Shown here: positions 9,073-17,392 of the stretch, in pieces
Layout of the letters: each line of letters starts with the position of its first letter
Numbering within the stretch: the stretch's first letter is position 1
Source of the DNA: Neisseria zoodegmatis
GTDB lineage: Bacteria; Pseudomonadota; Gammaproteobacteria; Burkholderiales; Neisseriaceae
Assembly (NCBI RefSeq): GCF_900187305.1
Contig: NZ_LT906434.1
Location: forward strand, 1,426,001 to 1,490,000
Direction of reading: 5' to 3'
DNA length: 64,000 bases
Made by a program: the position numbers and the translations under genes
The notes under the pieces: model-generated
Database searches by the model: none
Told to the model about the DNA's origin: nothing
The model's input: only the letters and a program-made list of their open reading frames with translations

Positions 9073-10080
9073 ATGAGCAGCTTTTTGCACACCGACGCCC
9101 TCCACCACATCGAAAAACATCTCGACCGCTTCCCCCTCATCAAACTCGACCGTATTCTTGACTGGGCACCCATCGAACAATACCTCGCCGGCCGCAAAAC
9201 CCGCTACGTGCGCGACAACGGCGGCCGTCCCGCCTATCCCCTGTTATCCATGTTCAAAGCCATCCTGCTCGGTCAATGGCACAGCCTCTCCGACCCCGAA
9301 CTCGAATACAGCCTCATCACCCGCATCGATTTCCAACTCTTCTGCCGCTTCGACGACTTCCGCATTCCCGACCACAGCACCCTCTGCCGTTTCCGCAACT
9401 GGCTGGCCCAAGACAACACCCTGGCCGAACTGCTGGATCTGATTAACCGCCAACTGACTGACCAGGGCTTAAAAGTAGAGAAAGCATCCGCCGCCATCGT
9501 TGACGCCACCATTATTCAGACGGCCGGCGGCAAACAGCGTCAGGCCATCGAAGTGGATGAAGCAGGCGTTGTCTGTGGCGAAACTACCCCCGGCAAAGAC
9601 CCGGATGCCGGGTGGATCAAAAAAGACGGCCGCTTCCATCCGGGCTACAAACAACACACCCGTACCGATGCGGACGGCTATATCGAGAAACTGCACATCA
9701 CCCCGGCCAATGCTCATGAGTGCAAACACCTGCTGCCATTACCGGCGGACATCGCAGAAGGCAGCACCGTCTATGCGGATAAAGGCTACGACAGCCGGGA
9801 GAACCGACAACATTTGGCAGCGTGCGGCTTGAAAGACGGCATCATGCAAAAAGCACACCGTGGCTGCCCATTAAGCCAAGAGCAGAAAATCCGCAACGGC
9901 CGGCTGGCGAAAGTGCGCTATGTGGTGGAACAAAGCTTTGGTACGTTGCACCGCAAATTCCGCTATGGCCGGGCAGCCTATTTCGGGTTGGGCAAAGTGA
10001 GGGCGCAAAGCCACCTGAAGGCGATGTGTGTGAACCTGTTGAAGGCGGCCAACAGGATAGGTGTGCCTGTTGCTGCCTGA
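9073..10080 (+). CDS. IS5-family (IS1106-like) transposase
   Basis: The 335-residue DDE transposase has the catalytic triad VDATIIQ (about residue 143), ADKGYDS (about 235) and YVVEQSFGTLHRKFRYGR with the Glu near 289. The start ATGAGCAGC at 9073 is preferred over an upstream in-frame codon because it matches the common N-terminus of this family. The frame is intact to the stop at 10080, so the element may still be active. The gene is more GC-rich than the AT-rich R-M island to its left. Confidence 0.92.
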   Translation: MSSFLHTDALHHIEKHLDRFPLIKLDRILDWAPIEQYLAGRKTRYVRDNGGRPAYPLLSMFKAILLGQWHSLSDPELEYSLITRIDFQLFCRFDDFRIPDHSTLCRFRNWLAQDNTLAELLDLINRQLTDQGLKVEKASAAIVDATIIQTAGGKQRQAIEVDEAGVVCGETTPGKDPDAGWIKKDGRFHPGYKQHTRTDADGYIEKLHITPANAHECKHLLPLPADIAEGSTVYADKGYDSRENRQHLAACGLKDGIMQKAHRGCPLSQEQKIRNGRLAKVRYVVEQSFGTLHRKFRYGRAAYFGLGKVRAQSHLKAMCVNLLKAANRIGVPVAA

Positions 10081-10152
10081 ATAGGCAGGCAGTGCCTCAT
10101 AATGAGGCACTTTAAGGGGACTTTAAGGGTAGCTTGTCTACTTTTTACGCAA

Positions 10153-10190
10153 AAACAGCCGGAACATGATGAAGAATGTTCCGGCTGTTT
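10153..10190 (+). terminator. Hairpin inside the right end of the IS
   Basis: Inverted repeat AACAGCCGGAACAT / ATGTTCCGGCTGTT just before the right terminal repeat. It probably ends the transposase transcript and blocks read-through into the element. Confidence 0.7.
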
Positions 10191-10269
10191 GTTGGCGTGG
10201 GGTTTTGCAAAGGTCTCGGCCTTTCTATTGTTTTTGAGTGATGTTCGTTCATGCTGGGAACATTGAAGT

Positions 10270-10343
10270 AGAAAATAGCCGAAATCCTGTATTAAGGCTT
10301 CGGCTATTTGGTAAAAAAACTATTATTCTGCAAAGGTTCCGGC
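10270..10343. repeat. Degenerate second IS1106-like right end
   Basis: The stretch repeats the layout of the intact IS end: a hairpin (AATAGCCGAA / TTCGGCTATT) followed by CTGCAAAGGTTCCGGCC, which resembles TTGCAAAGGTCTCGGCC at the true right end. It lies 14 bases downstream of the DUF3396 stop codon. The newer IS probably inserted into or beside this older copy. Confidence 0.55.
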
Positions 10344-10357
10344 CTACTTGCCGTCAA

Positions 10358-11596
10358 TCAAAAAGCTGGTGAAACCGAAAGCTCCCCTCCGTCGTCACGA
10401 CTAATTAAACGCCACAGAGTTTCTGCCAACAGCATTTCCGGTTTGGGTACATCCGGGAACAAGCTGCCTTTCTCCAAATGCACTGTTTCTCCGTCATGAT
10501 TATAAGGTTGCCATATGCCGCTGTACGGCACCCGTACATTTTCTCCACCTTCTACCAATATCGGATATGTTTTGACTTCTTTCTTCTCTTGGTTCAAAAC
10601 ACCGTCCTGCATATTCGGGTTATCCCAACGATGCGCCCAATGATAAGTTTGCACTGCATTGAAGTGAGGCACATCGTGCAAGTGGTGTAAGCGGTTCGGC
10701 GCAACTTTGCGGATAGATGTCAATACTTCATTCAACGCCTGATACGAAAGCAGCAACGGTTCGGCTGCGTTGCCCATATCAGGAAGATCGTCGATTTTGA
10801 CGATACGGACACCGTTTTCCCGCTCCGTTATTGCTATTTCAGAATATTGGCTGACTAAACGCTGCCAAGCTTCGGCATCTATCCGTTTAAACATAGATTT
10901 GCCCAACAAGGTGTACCATGCAATGCTTTTAATAGCATCTGCATACTCTCGATAGCCGGAATATGCCGTTGAATTCGGCATAACATTGTAGTAGTGAGTA
11001 GCCACCTGATATTCATGTGGTTCCCATTCTTGAGAATCGTAAGGAAGAACACACTCCAAACCCGCATAACCGTGGAAGACGTCGAATGTAGAGCACAGGT
11101 AAACCACCCAATCTTCAAACTCCTGTTGCTTTTCAGCTGATTTCAACCAATCAAGGGGAAAAACTAAATGCAGATAGCTTAATTGATTGTATTCGCTTTC
11201 TCCTGTCGGCGATGTGGTTAGCGTTTCGCAAACATAATCATCTGCATAATCTCCCCAACGATCGGTTCCCAAAAATAAAGACAGCCGTTTATCTTTTTTC
11301 GCATAGGAATCCAATTTCTCAACTGTCGACAAGAACTGCTTTTCTGTAAACTTCACAAATCTGCCACTTTGTGCACTACCGAATAATCCTACTAGATATT
11401 CACCATATTTTTCTTTATAAAGTTTAAATATTTCCAATACCTTACCTTGGCCTTTTTTACTGCCTCCGCCATAAAAATAAATGGTTATTCCCAGCCCCAG
11501 TTTCGAGTATTCTTTATGCTCCTGATCGTATAAAGCACATCTTTGCCCATGAAAAAATATATCGTTCAAACGGTTATTCCGTTCCTGTGGAGTCAT
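10358..11596 (-). CDS. DUF3396 (type VI immunity family) protein
   Basis: The protein of about 412 residues matches the DUF3396 family as I know it, usually annotated as type VI secretion immunity proteins. Features include an N-terminal ITIYFYGGGSKKGQGKVLEI segment and a C-terminal GGELSVSPAF. No signal peptide, so it is cytoplasmic. ATG at 11596 has an AAAGGA site; an upstream in-frame TTG at 11614 is less likely. It lies about 50 bases downstream of a truncated VRR-NUC toxin on the same strand, the normal effector-immunity order, so it is probably the orphaned immunity gene of that toxin. Confidence 0.75.
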   Translation of the reverse strand: MTPQERNNRLNDIFFHGQRCALYDQEHKEYSKLGLGITIYFYGGGSKKGQGKVLEIFKLYKEKYGEYLVGLFGSAQSGRFVKFTEKQFLSTVEKLDSYAKKDKRLSLFLGTDRWGDYADDYVCETLTTSPTGESEYNQLSYLHLVFPLDWLKSAEKQQEFEDWVVYLCSTFDVFHGYAGLECVLPYDSQEWEPHEYQVATHYYNVMPNSTAYSGYREYADAIKSIAWYTLLGKSMFKRIDAEAWQRLVSQYSEIAITERENGVRIVKIDDLPDMGNAAEPLLLSYQALNEVLTSIRKVAPNRLHHLHDVPHFNAVQTYHWAHRWDNPNMQDGVLNQEKKEVKTYPILVEGGENVRVPYSGIWQPYNHDGETVHLEKGSLFPDVPKPEMLLAETLWRLISRDDGGELSVSPAF

Positions 11597-11649
11597 GATC
11601 TTATCCTTTATCAATACTGATGCAGTCTGAAATTTTCAGTTGGCCGCTA

Positions 11650-12357
11650 TCAGCGGGTAGCCGCGACCATAGTGCCGCCTATACCTAATGAAACCAAAAA
11701 TGCCTGTACCGCTGCCGCATAAGGAGCTGTTCCTGTACCTGCAGTAAAAAAAGTTACTGCCGCACCGATGGCAATAACCAGAACAATCACACTACCTACA
11801 GCCATCACTTGAAACCAGTCGATTTTTTTAAATTCTTCAATCGTCCAGTCGGTGGCTTTTTGTATTTCTTTCATAGCCGCATCCAATTGCTTTTGCGTCC
11901 AAGTTTTCAGCACTTGCCCTTTTTCATTTACCCATTTCCATGTAGCATTGGCTTTATCTTGCACAAATTTGCCCGCAGTAAACATCCACGGAGCATGCTT
12001 ACGAAGATATTGTTCAGCTTCCTGAGAGTAAGCTGAAATACGACGGCTATAAGATTGGTAGGTATTCTCTGCTGAAATCAATATCGAATCTACCCAGTTT
12101 TTTCCATCCTGTACCCATTTTTCCCAAAAATAGCCTTTCGGTTCGGCTTTAGGTGCATATACCGGTAGCGGTGCGGTAATCGGTCTGCTTTTATCGGTAT
12201 CGTAACTGCTGACCTTTAAAACAGTAAAACGATTTCGGCCTCCTGCTATTTGTGTATAGTCATCCCTTTGTTCTTTTTCAAGCCTATCCTTATCAAACTT
12301 AATCTCCACTACCCTTGAAAGGTTGTCTCCGTAGCTGTCTCCGGTAAGTGGATACAC
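11650..12357 (-). pseudogene. 3' end of a VRR-NUC nuclease toxin (truncated effector)
   Basis: The frame begins abruptly: a TGA lies four codons upstream of a GTG that is not a convincing start. The first residues encode the end of a VRR-NUC domain (RVVEIKFDKDRLEKEQRDDY then IAGGRNRFTVLKV), including the E-x-K of a PD-(D/E)XK nuclease but not the preceding Asp. A linker and a C-terminal hydrophobic hairpin rich in Gly and Ala (about residues 180-235) follow. Such modules sit at the C-terminus of T6SS or Rhs effectors. The delivery part is missing, so this is a remnant without an N-terminus. Confidence 0.75.
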
Positions 12358-12361
12358 TGCT

Positions 12362-12493
12362 GCTCGTCAGTTGTCCACGTTATATCAAGTTTGTTATGCC
12401 GCTCCTGACAAAAGCAATTTCATCAAAGAACTGATTAAAGAAAGGATGATGAAGGAACAGGCACAACAAGAAAAGGAATATAAAAATGACTGA
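12362..12493 (+). pseudogene. 3' fragment of an unidentified gene
   Basis: A plus-strand frame ending at TGA 12491-12493 encodes about 40 residues (RQLSTLYQVCYAAPDKS and a Lys/Glu/Gln-rich helix). It overlaps the next gene by eight bases in the style of an operon. Its 5' part is missing and it abuts the truncated toxin on the other strand, so a rearrangement joined two broken genes near 12360. Confidence 0.5.
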
Positions 12494-12851
12494 CCTGTAC
12501 AACGACTATACTTTTTCCGACGTCAGAAACGATCCCATCGAAACCGATCCTTACCCTAGAGACGATCCGCTTTATGCCTCTTTAGACCTAATGAATGCAT
12601 GGCATAAAGATGAAGCAGGTGAAAGAATGCTTGAGCAATCCGATGAATTGCGTAAGCTTGAGTATCAAGAATTCTCCGATCGAATGATAAGGGAGTATAC
12701 AGACAAATTCACACAAAGTCTGTATGAAACCCGCAAAGCCCACAGCTATCCGGGCGAAGGTTTGAGCGAAAGCACCATCACCGTCGTACTGATGGTGTTA
12801 ATCAACGGCCTGTTCTTCGGTGCATACCTGTTGTGGAAGCACTTTTTCTAA
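12486..12851 (+). CDS. Small tail-anchored protein, unknown function
   Basis: The 121-residue protein is acidic and soluble over residues 1-95 and ends in one hydrophobic helix (about 98-117, TVVLMVLINGLFFGAYLL), followed by WKHFF. There is no signal peptide, so it is probably anchored in the inner membrane by its tail. The start overlaps the preceding gene fragment and it is 11 bases upstream of a secreted Sel1-repeat protein, so the genes form one operon. No family recognised. Confidence 0.65.
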   Translation: MTDLYNDYTFSDVRNDPIETDPYPRDDPLYASLDLMNAWHKDEAGERMLEQSDELRKLEYQEFSDRMIREYTDKFTQSLYETRKAHSYPGEGLSESTITVVLMVLINGLFFGAYLLWKHFF

Positions 12852-12862
12852 GAGGTGTTGTG

Positions 12863-13387
12863 ATGAAGTTATTCAAACGCATGACTGCGGCCCTAGTTCT
12901 GTCCTTTGCCTTGGCGGCTCCCGCTTCGGCAATGGAAGGACAGGATTATTTGGACGCTTTAATGGCCTTCAACCGCGGCGGCTTGGACAGATCCATCGAC
13001 TACCTGTACAACCTGTCTGACGAAGGCGACGACGATGCCATGTACTACATCGGCCATCTGTATTTGAGCGCCAAACGTTACAGCGACGCCATCGCCCTGT
13101 TCAAAGGTGCCGACAAAATGGGCAACAACAAGGCGACTTATTGGCTGGCCGTTGTCTATATGGACAAAAATTTCTACGACTACAATCCGGCCAAAGCCCA
13201 CCGCTATCTGAAAAAAGCCGCCGAACAGGGCTTGGGGGCCGCCATGTACCACACCGCCTTGCAGCTGATGGACGGCATCGGCACCAAGCCCGACCCCGAA
13301 AAAGCAAAATGGTGGATGAAAAAAGCCGCTTCCATCCGCAACCATTTCGCCCTCGAAAAAATGAAAGAGAAAAAGTGGCAAAATTAA
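12863..13387 (+). CDS. Secreted Sel1-repeat protein
   Basis: The 174-residue protein has a signal peptide (cleavage after APASA, about residue 23) and three to four Sel1-like repeats of about 36 residues (for example DAMYYIGHLYLSAKRYSDAI and AAMYHTALQLMDGIGTKPDP). Sel1 repeats form an alpha solenoid used in protein binding. The ATG at 12863 has an AAGAGGTG site. In Neisseria, tandem periplasmic Sel1 proteins often occur beside toxin or T6SS effector genes as possible immunity proteins. That role is inference. Confidence 0.8.
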   Translation: MKLFKRMTAALVLSFALAAPASAMEGQDYLDALMAFNRGGLDRSIDYLYNLSDEGDDDAMYYIGHLYLSAKRYSDAIALFKGADKMGNNKATYWLAVVYMDKNFYDYNPAKAHRYLKKAAEQGLGAAMYHTALQLMDGIGTKPDPEKAKWWMKKAASIRNHFALEKMKEKKWQN

Positions 13388-13470
13388 ATAACTAATAATA
13401 ACTGATGGGTAGGATCCCCACATAATTCTCTAATGAAATATACAGTTATCCATGACAAGGAAAGAAAAAT

Positions 13471-14043
13471 ATGAAATCTAAGCTATTAATACTGTCGGCC
13501 TGTTTGTCTATGATGTTAACCGGTTGCATGGATTTAGAATCTCAAAGGATGCGACTGGGTTCTCTTTCTGTGCCAAAAAATTTTGAAAAGTTAAAAACGA
13601 TAGCAGACAAAGGGGATCCTACTGCTCAATTATTGGTTGGCCATGCTTATTTTCAAGGCGATATCGTCAGAAGAGATTACGATTTAGCTAAGAAATATTA
13701 CACCCTTGCAGTAAACAATGATCATAACAGCCGTTGGCAACAAGAGGGCTACAAAGAAACTGCAAGGCATCAGTTAAGAGAAATTGCCAACTTACGTGAC
13801 CCGGTTTATCAACGCCGTTTGGCACAAAAACGCCAAGCAGAAGCAGAAGAAAGACATAGACAGGCTCAAGCGAAAGCACAAAGAGATGCTGTCTTAATGA
13901 AAAAAATAGGCACAAGAATCTGCACGGAAGACTTGCGCGCCGGTTTTATAGAAGGATTTACGGATCAAAAAATTAAAATCAGGCTGTATGGTAATCAAAT
14001 TATTTATGATTACCCTTCAAGATGGTATGTCTGTGAAAAATAA
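13471..14043 (+). CDS. Sel1-like lipoprotein with coiled coil
   Basis: The 190-residue lipoprotein has a lipobox LTGC at about residues 16-19. One Sel1-type repeat (GDPTAQLLVGHAYFQGDIVR, about 50-70) is followed by an Arg/Gln/Glu-rich coiled coil (about 115-140) and a C-terminal globular stretch with two Cys. It belongs to the series of secreted proteins from 12.8 to 16.5 kb and is followed by one of two copies of a decayed repeat. Function unknown. Confidence 0.7.
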   Translation: MKSKLLILSACLSMMLTGCMDLESQRMRLGSLSVPKNFEKLKTIADKGDPTAQLLVGHAYFQGDIVRRDYDLAKKYYTLAVNNDHNSRWQQEGYKETARHQLREIANLRDPVYQRRLAQKRQAEAEERHRQAQAKAQRDAVLMKKIGTRICTEDLRAGFIEGFTDQKIKIRLYGNQIIYDYPSRWYVCEK

Positions 14044-14366
14044 AAAGTCAGAGGCAGATTAGTCTTCAATATCACGCCAAAGCTACAGTTTTTAACTGCT
14101 GCTTTGGCATCCCGAAGTTACAACGCAACGCCGTATTCTTTCGGGAACAGGTGAAAGATTACGTTCTATTCCGTTGCATTCGCGTAAGACAAATTTTATC
14201 TGATCCCCAAATTCCCAATGCCGTAATGTAGCTTTAGCGGTTGACAACTACAGGTACAAAATTTCTAAAAATCATAAGGTATCTTAAGTAAGGATTCCTT
14301 GCTTGTTCATGTCTACACATATACAGGGAAAGATTTCGATTAATCAGTTAGTTAACAAGGTGCTTT
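14044..14366. repeat. Copy A of a diverged 170-base repeat (14068-14245) in an intergenic region
   Basis: No intact gene in these 323 bases. From 14068 the sequence aligns with 16630-16808. Shared blocks include AATATCAC, TCCCGAAGTTA, ATTCC-TTG-ATT and TAAGACA. One frame of this copy reads as protein for about 40 codons (IPKLQRNAVFFREQVKDYVL) to a TAG, so both copies look like relics of a coding segment. Each copy lies directly downstream of a Sel1-type gene. Confidence 0.6.
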
Positions 14367-14975
14367 ATGAAAAATCTAGCTCAATCTCTCATCTTGTGTG
14401 TCCCTCTTTTGTATCCGCTTCATACTCTGGCTGACGCCAAAGCGGACAAAATCCGTTTTGTTAAGAAACTCTATGCCCATCAAGCAAAAATATACAACAG
14501 CTACAACGCAAAAATGTACAACGACTACAACAACAATAGTCAAAAAGCACCTAAATATCACGATGCAGTTGAGCCGTATGCAGATACCAAGTTGGCAAAG
14601 GCTTATGCCAAAGCTCACCAATATGACAAACTTGTCGATAAGATATTGATGGGTGAAACCCTAGATGAACTGTGCCTACAAGGGGTCACACAAATGTATG
14701 GTGGGGGGCAAGATTGGGATACCAGCGTCAAAAGAACTTATTCGGTTGAGAAAGACGGAAAGGTGAAAGTGTATTTTCGTCCTTTTAAGATACCTTCAGC
14801 AGAACATGTTACTGTCCGCTACCGCTTAAAAAAATACGGAAACAGTTATCGGGTGGCCGATATGGAAATCAGATCTCTTGATCCTGATACCAAAAAAGTA
14901 TGGCACACACCATCATATAAGGCCAGTTTGTACGCCTGTATCGAACAGCAAAAGAAAAATTACAATTTTAAATAG
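14367..14975 (+). CDS. Secreted protein of unknown function
   Basis: The 202-residue protein has a signal peptide ending near LHTLADA (residue 24). The mature part begins with a Tyr/Asn-rich stretch (YNSYNAKMYNDYNNNS) and continues as a mixed fold with two Cys that could form a disulfide. The sequence suggests a periplasmic protein, perhaps an immunity protein of the neighbouring toxin remnants, but no family is recognised. GGTGCTTTATGAAAAA start; the gene stands 320 bases from the preceding one. Confidence 0.65.
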   Translation: MKNLAQSLILCVPLLYPLHTLADAKADKIRFVKKLYAHQAKIYNSYNAKMYNDYNNNSQKAPKYHDAVEPYADTKLAKAYAKAHQYDKLVDKILMGETLDELCLQGVTQMYGGGQDWDTSVKRTYSVEKDGKVKVYFRPFKIPSAEHVTVRYRLKKYGNSYRVADMEIRSLDPDTKKVWHTPSYKASLYACIEQQKKNYNFK

Positions 14976-14987
14976 AGAAAATCTAAC

Positions 14988-15140
14988 CATGAAGAAGCAT
15001 TATCCGGCAGCACTGCTTTACCGATATCCTGCCAAGTCATGCCGCTCAATCACTATCTAACGTCAGAGGGATTTTAGGCAGTCATTCAGCAGAAACACGC
15101 AGGATATCGTTGCCATTTTTAAATCATAATCGAAAGGGAA
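14988..15140 (+). pseudogene. Frameshifted remnant of a secreted protein gene
   Basis: An ATG at 14988 begins a signal-peptide-like segment (MKKHYPAALL) that stops after 23 codons. One base shift after that segment opens a frame reading TDILPSHAAQSLSNVRGILG and onward to the next gene. That is the expected end of a signal peptide (SHA-AQ) and a short mature region. It is likely a broken member of the same secreted series. Confidence 0.4.
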
Positions 15141-15143
15141 TAT

Positions 15144-15737
15144 ATGCGTTATCTATCAGTAATTTTGGGATTATTGGCCGCTTTGTTATTGGCGGCTTGT
15201 GGAAACAAACATGACAAATTTGTGGGTTACTGGCAATTGGAAGAAGATAAAGATCAGGTCTGGATTGTTAGAAAAGTCGATAACAATACTTACACCTTTA
15301 ATCATATCTACAAAGATAAAAAGGGTATGCAGGGCAGTGTTTTAACCAAAATGGAAAACGGTGATTTTGAGTATCCTGAAAACAAAGCAAGGGCTGTGAT
15401 GTCCGAAGACGGAAAAACTTTTAGGGTCGGCTCTCAAATCTGGTACCGGATTACAGAACAACAAGCCGAAGAGGAATTGAAAAGAATTGAAGCTATACTG
15501 GCTCAAGTAAAAAAGAATCGGGAAACCTGTCAAAGTTTACTTAATGAGTATAAGCAACAGCGTCAAAAATTCACCACTATTATAGATACTGGGAATACGC
15601 TTGATTACTTTAAACGTAAAGAGGAACAAGATAAGAAAAAAGATGCCCTATATAAACAATATCGACAAAAAGCCGCAAAGATAACGGATTGCGCCGATAC
15701 TTTTTTCATCAATCATGATATCGGGATTCGCCCTTAA
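15144..15737 (+). CDS. Lipoprotein of unknown function
   Basis: The 197-residue protein has a signal peptide and a lipobox LAAC (about residues 16-19). Residues 25-100 look like a small beta-rich domain (VGYWQLEEDKDQVWIVRK), possibly lipocalin-like. The C-terminal half is a charged coiled coil with paired Cys. AAAGGGAATATATG provides the start. It lies 21 bases upstream of the next Sel1 gene, probably in the same transcript. Function not recognised. Confidence 0.65.
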   Translation: MRYLSVILGLLAALLLAACGNKHDKFVGYWQLEEDKDQVWIVRKVDNNTYTFNHIYKDKKGMQGSVLTKMENGDFEYPENKARAVMSEDGKTFRVGSQIWYRITEQQAEEELKRIEAILAQVKKNRETCQSLLNEYKQQRQKFTTIIDTGNTLDYFKRKEEQDKKKDALYKQYRQKAAKITDCADTFFINHDIGIRP

Positions 15738-15758
15738 AGTAAGTGAGGAGCAATCAAA

Positions 15759-16544
15759 ATGAACAGCAAAGCTTTAATTTTTAGCATTTTATTGTGCGTG
15801 ATGATTCCTGCTCAGGTTGAGGCTAGAGACACCGAGCCGTTAACCCAAATGGAGGAAGTAAAGGCTAATCAAGCCATTCGTTCGTTGCAACAGGGAGACT
15901 ACAAAACAGCCCTGAAAATTTTGGAAAGATTTGCAAGAGCAGGCAAACCGAGTTATCAGTATTTGGTTGGCCTCATCTATTTGAAGGAAAATAGTACAGA
16001 AACCAACTTTCCAAAAGCCAAATACTGGCTGGAAAAGTCTGCCCGACAAGGTTATATTGATGCACAAATGGAGTTAGTCGGCCTATATTTAAACGGTCAG
16101 GGCGATACATTCAAACAAGATTACCGGAAAGCACTTTATTGGACTGAACAAGCAGCCAAACAAGGCCATGTAGGCTCTCAACAGACATTAGCTATCATGT
16201 ACTTGGATGGGACAGGCGTTCCTGTCGATTTAGCTAAATTTCTCTATTGGACAGAGCGGGCGGCAGAAAACGGGGACCGTGTCGCCCAATATAATTTAGG
16301 CATCATGTACATGAATTCAGCACCTGAGCTAATCAGCTTGAACGTTCCTATGAATATCCCCAAGGCCATTGCTTTAATCAATAAATCCGCGGTACAAGGC
16401 TATGACAAAGCTCAATTTTATCTCGGCAAAATTTATCAATACGGCCTCTATCACCCGATGGACAAGGAAAAAGCCCGTTTTTGGTACCACCGGGCGGCAG
16501 AGCAAGGGCATGAGGAAGCTGCGGAGTATTTAAGAAACTTGTAG
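15759..16544 (+). CDS. Secreted Sel1-repeat protein
   Basis: The 261-residue protein has a signal peptide (cleavage near AQVEA, residue 22) and about six Sel1 repeats filling the rest (for example PSYQYLVGLIYLKENS, DAQMELVGLYLNGQG, GSQQTLAIMYLDGTG). It is probably periplasmic and protein-binding. A GTGAGGAGC site precedes the ATG. It is the last gene of the 14.4-16.5 kb cluster and is followed by a strong hairpin terminator. Confidence 0.85.
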   Translation: MNSKALIFSILLCVMIPAQVEARDTEPLTQMEEVKANQAIRSLQQGDYKTALKILERFARAGKPSYQYLVGLIYLKENSTETNFPKAKYWLEKSARQGYIDAQMELVGLYLNGQGDTFKQDYRKALYWTEQAAKQGHVGSQQTLAIMYLDGTGVPVDLAKFLYWTERAAENGDRVAQYNLGIMYMNSAPELISLNVPMNIPKAIALINKSAVQGYDKAQFYLGKIYQYGLYHPMDKEKARFWYHRAAEQGHEEAAEYLRNL

Positions 16545-16564
16545 AATGAGATAATAAACTAAGG

Positions 16565-16605
16565 AATAAAACCGCTTGAAATTTGAATTTTCAAGCGGTT
16601 TTATT
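16565..16605 (+). terminator. Rho-independent terminator after the Sel1 cluster
   Basis: Inverted repeat AATAAAACCGCTTGAAA / TTTCAAGCGGTTTTATT with a T run, 20 bases past the Sel1 stop codon. Confidence 0.9.
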
Positions 16606-16629
16606 TTCAGCTGAAATAAATTAACTTTA

Positions 16630-16808
16630 AATATCACAGCTAAAGCCGTAGGATTTTTAGTTGCTGATTGAGTGTCCCGAAGTTAAAACAACCCCCCATA
16701 TTTTTTCAAGTACAAAATATAAAGGAAGAAACCGCCAGTAAATTCCATTGTATTTACATAAGACATGTTTTGTTTGATTCAAAAAATTCCTAATACAGCT
16801 AATATGGT
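16630..16808. repeat. Copy B of the diverged 170-base repeat
   Basis: Diverged partner of 14068-14245, roughly two thirds identical by eye, again directly downstream of a Sel1 gene. A frame through it reads VPKLKQPPIFFQVQ, matching IPKLQRNAVFFREQ of copy A, so both descend from the same coding relic. Confidence 0.6.
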
Positions 16809-17346
16809 TTTGTCGGGTGGAAGCAACTTATTGTGGTTTATATCTGGTGGTAGTAAAAACCGCTTATAGACTGGTAATCGATGTCAGATTCTTGGATTTT
16901 TGTATCGAGGCTTATTTCGCTGAAAAAAGGATTGCCAGGAATAACTTGTACCAAGGTTGGAGAATTAGGTTTTGATAACGTAAGAAAATATAGAGAGTAG
17001 GGCATGTAGTTTAAAAGTGCCTGAGATCTTGTTCGCTTCTTGTTCCATAAAGAGGATATGACCAATAGGATACACCAAGACTCAATCAACTTTTAGTTGG
17101 TAAGTACTGACACTAAAAGTGTCAAGATTCTATCTTTACTCTTAGTGGTCAATACTTACATAGTATTTGCTCAAAACGTTGGTAATATTAGGCTTAATTT
17201 CACAATTTTATATTTTTATGTTTTAAAATCTAATATATTCAATAAGTTAAATTATTTTGTGGCTTCTTTATGTGAACTACCGTTCTAGCCCTGATCAATC
17301 AAACTCCAGTATGTTGCTTAAGCACATGCTTGAAGTTTGAAGAGCA
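16809..17346. other. Gene-poor stretch with a possible gene relic
   Basis: No gene that I can defend. On the minus strand 17089-16838 is an 83-codon frame with a TTG start directly after a TGA. It reads plausibly (SPTLVQVIPGNPFFSEIS) and may be the 3' relic of an unidentified gene. An imperfect inverted repeat lies at 17100-17159. The remainder is AT-rich and featureless. Confidence 0.35.
17100..17159. repeat. Imperfect 17-18 base inverted repeat
   Basis: GTAAGTACTGACACTAA at 17100-17116 and TTAGTGGTCAATACTTAC at 17142-17159 are near-complementary. A smaller hairpin, GACACT / AGTGTC, is nested in the left arm. It may be a mobile-element or recombination-site relic. Confidence 0.5.
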
Positions 17347-17392
17347 TACAAAAATAGCCGCCACACAATTTTGTGTAGCGGCTATTTTTGTA
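17347..17392. terminator. Bidirectional hairpin terminator
   Basis: TACAAAAATAGCCGC and GCGGCTATTTTTGTA form a long stem with A and T runs on its two sides. It insulates the RNA-repair genes from the toxin region on the left. Confidence 0.85.

Larger units (their letters stand above)
8996..10217 (+). mobile_element. IS5-family insertion sequence, IS1106-like
   Basis: The element is bounded by perfect 18-base inverted repeats, GAGACCTTTGCAAAACCC at 8996-9013 and its complement at 10200-10217. It is about 1.22 kb and holds one intact transposase gene. I recognise the ends and transposase as those of IS1106-type elements of Neisseria. The flanks (left AGTCT, right GGCCT) show no target duplication. 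This suggests a rearrangement at one end or insertion into an older copy, since a degenerate second end lies about 110 bases to the right. A 143-bp non-autonomous relative with the same ends is at 39631. Confidence 0.9.

Noticed and set aside
16838..17089. 83-codon minus-strand gene
   Set aside because: TTG start directly after a stop codon, no ribosome binding site and no recognised motif. Kept only as a possible relic.
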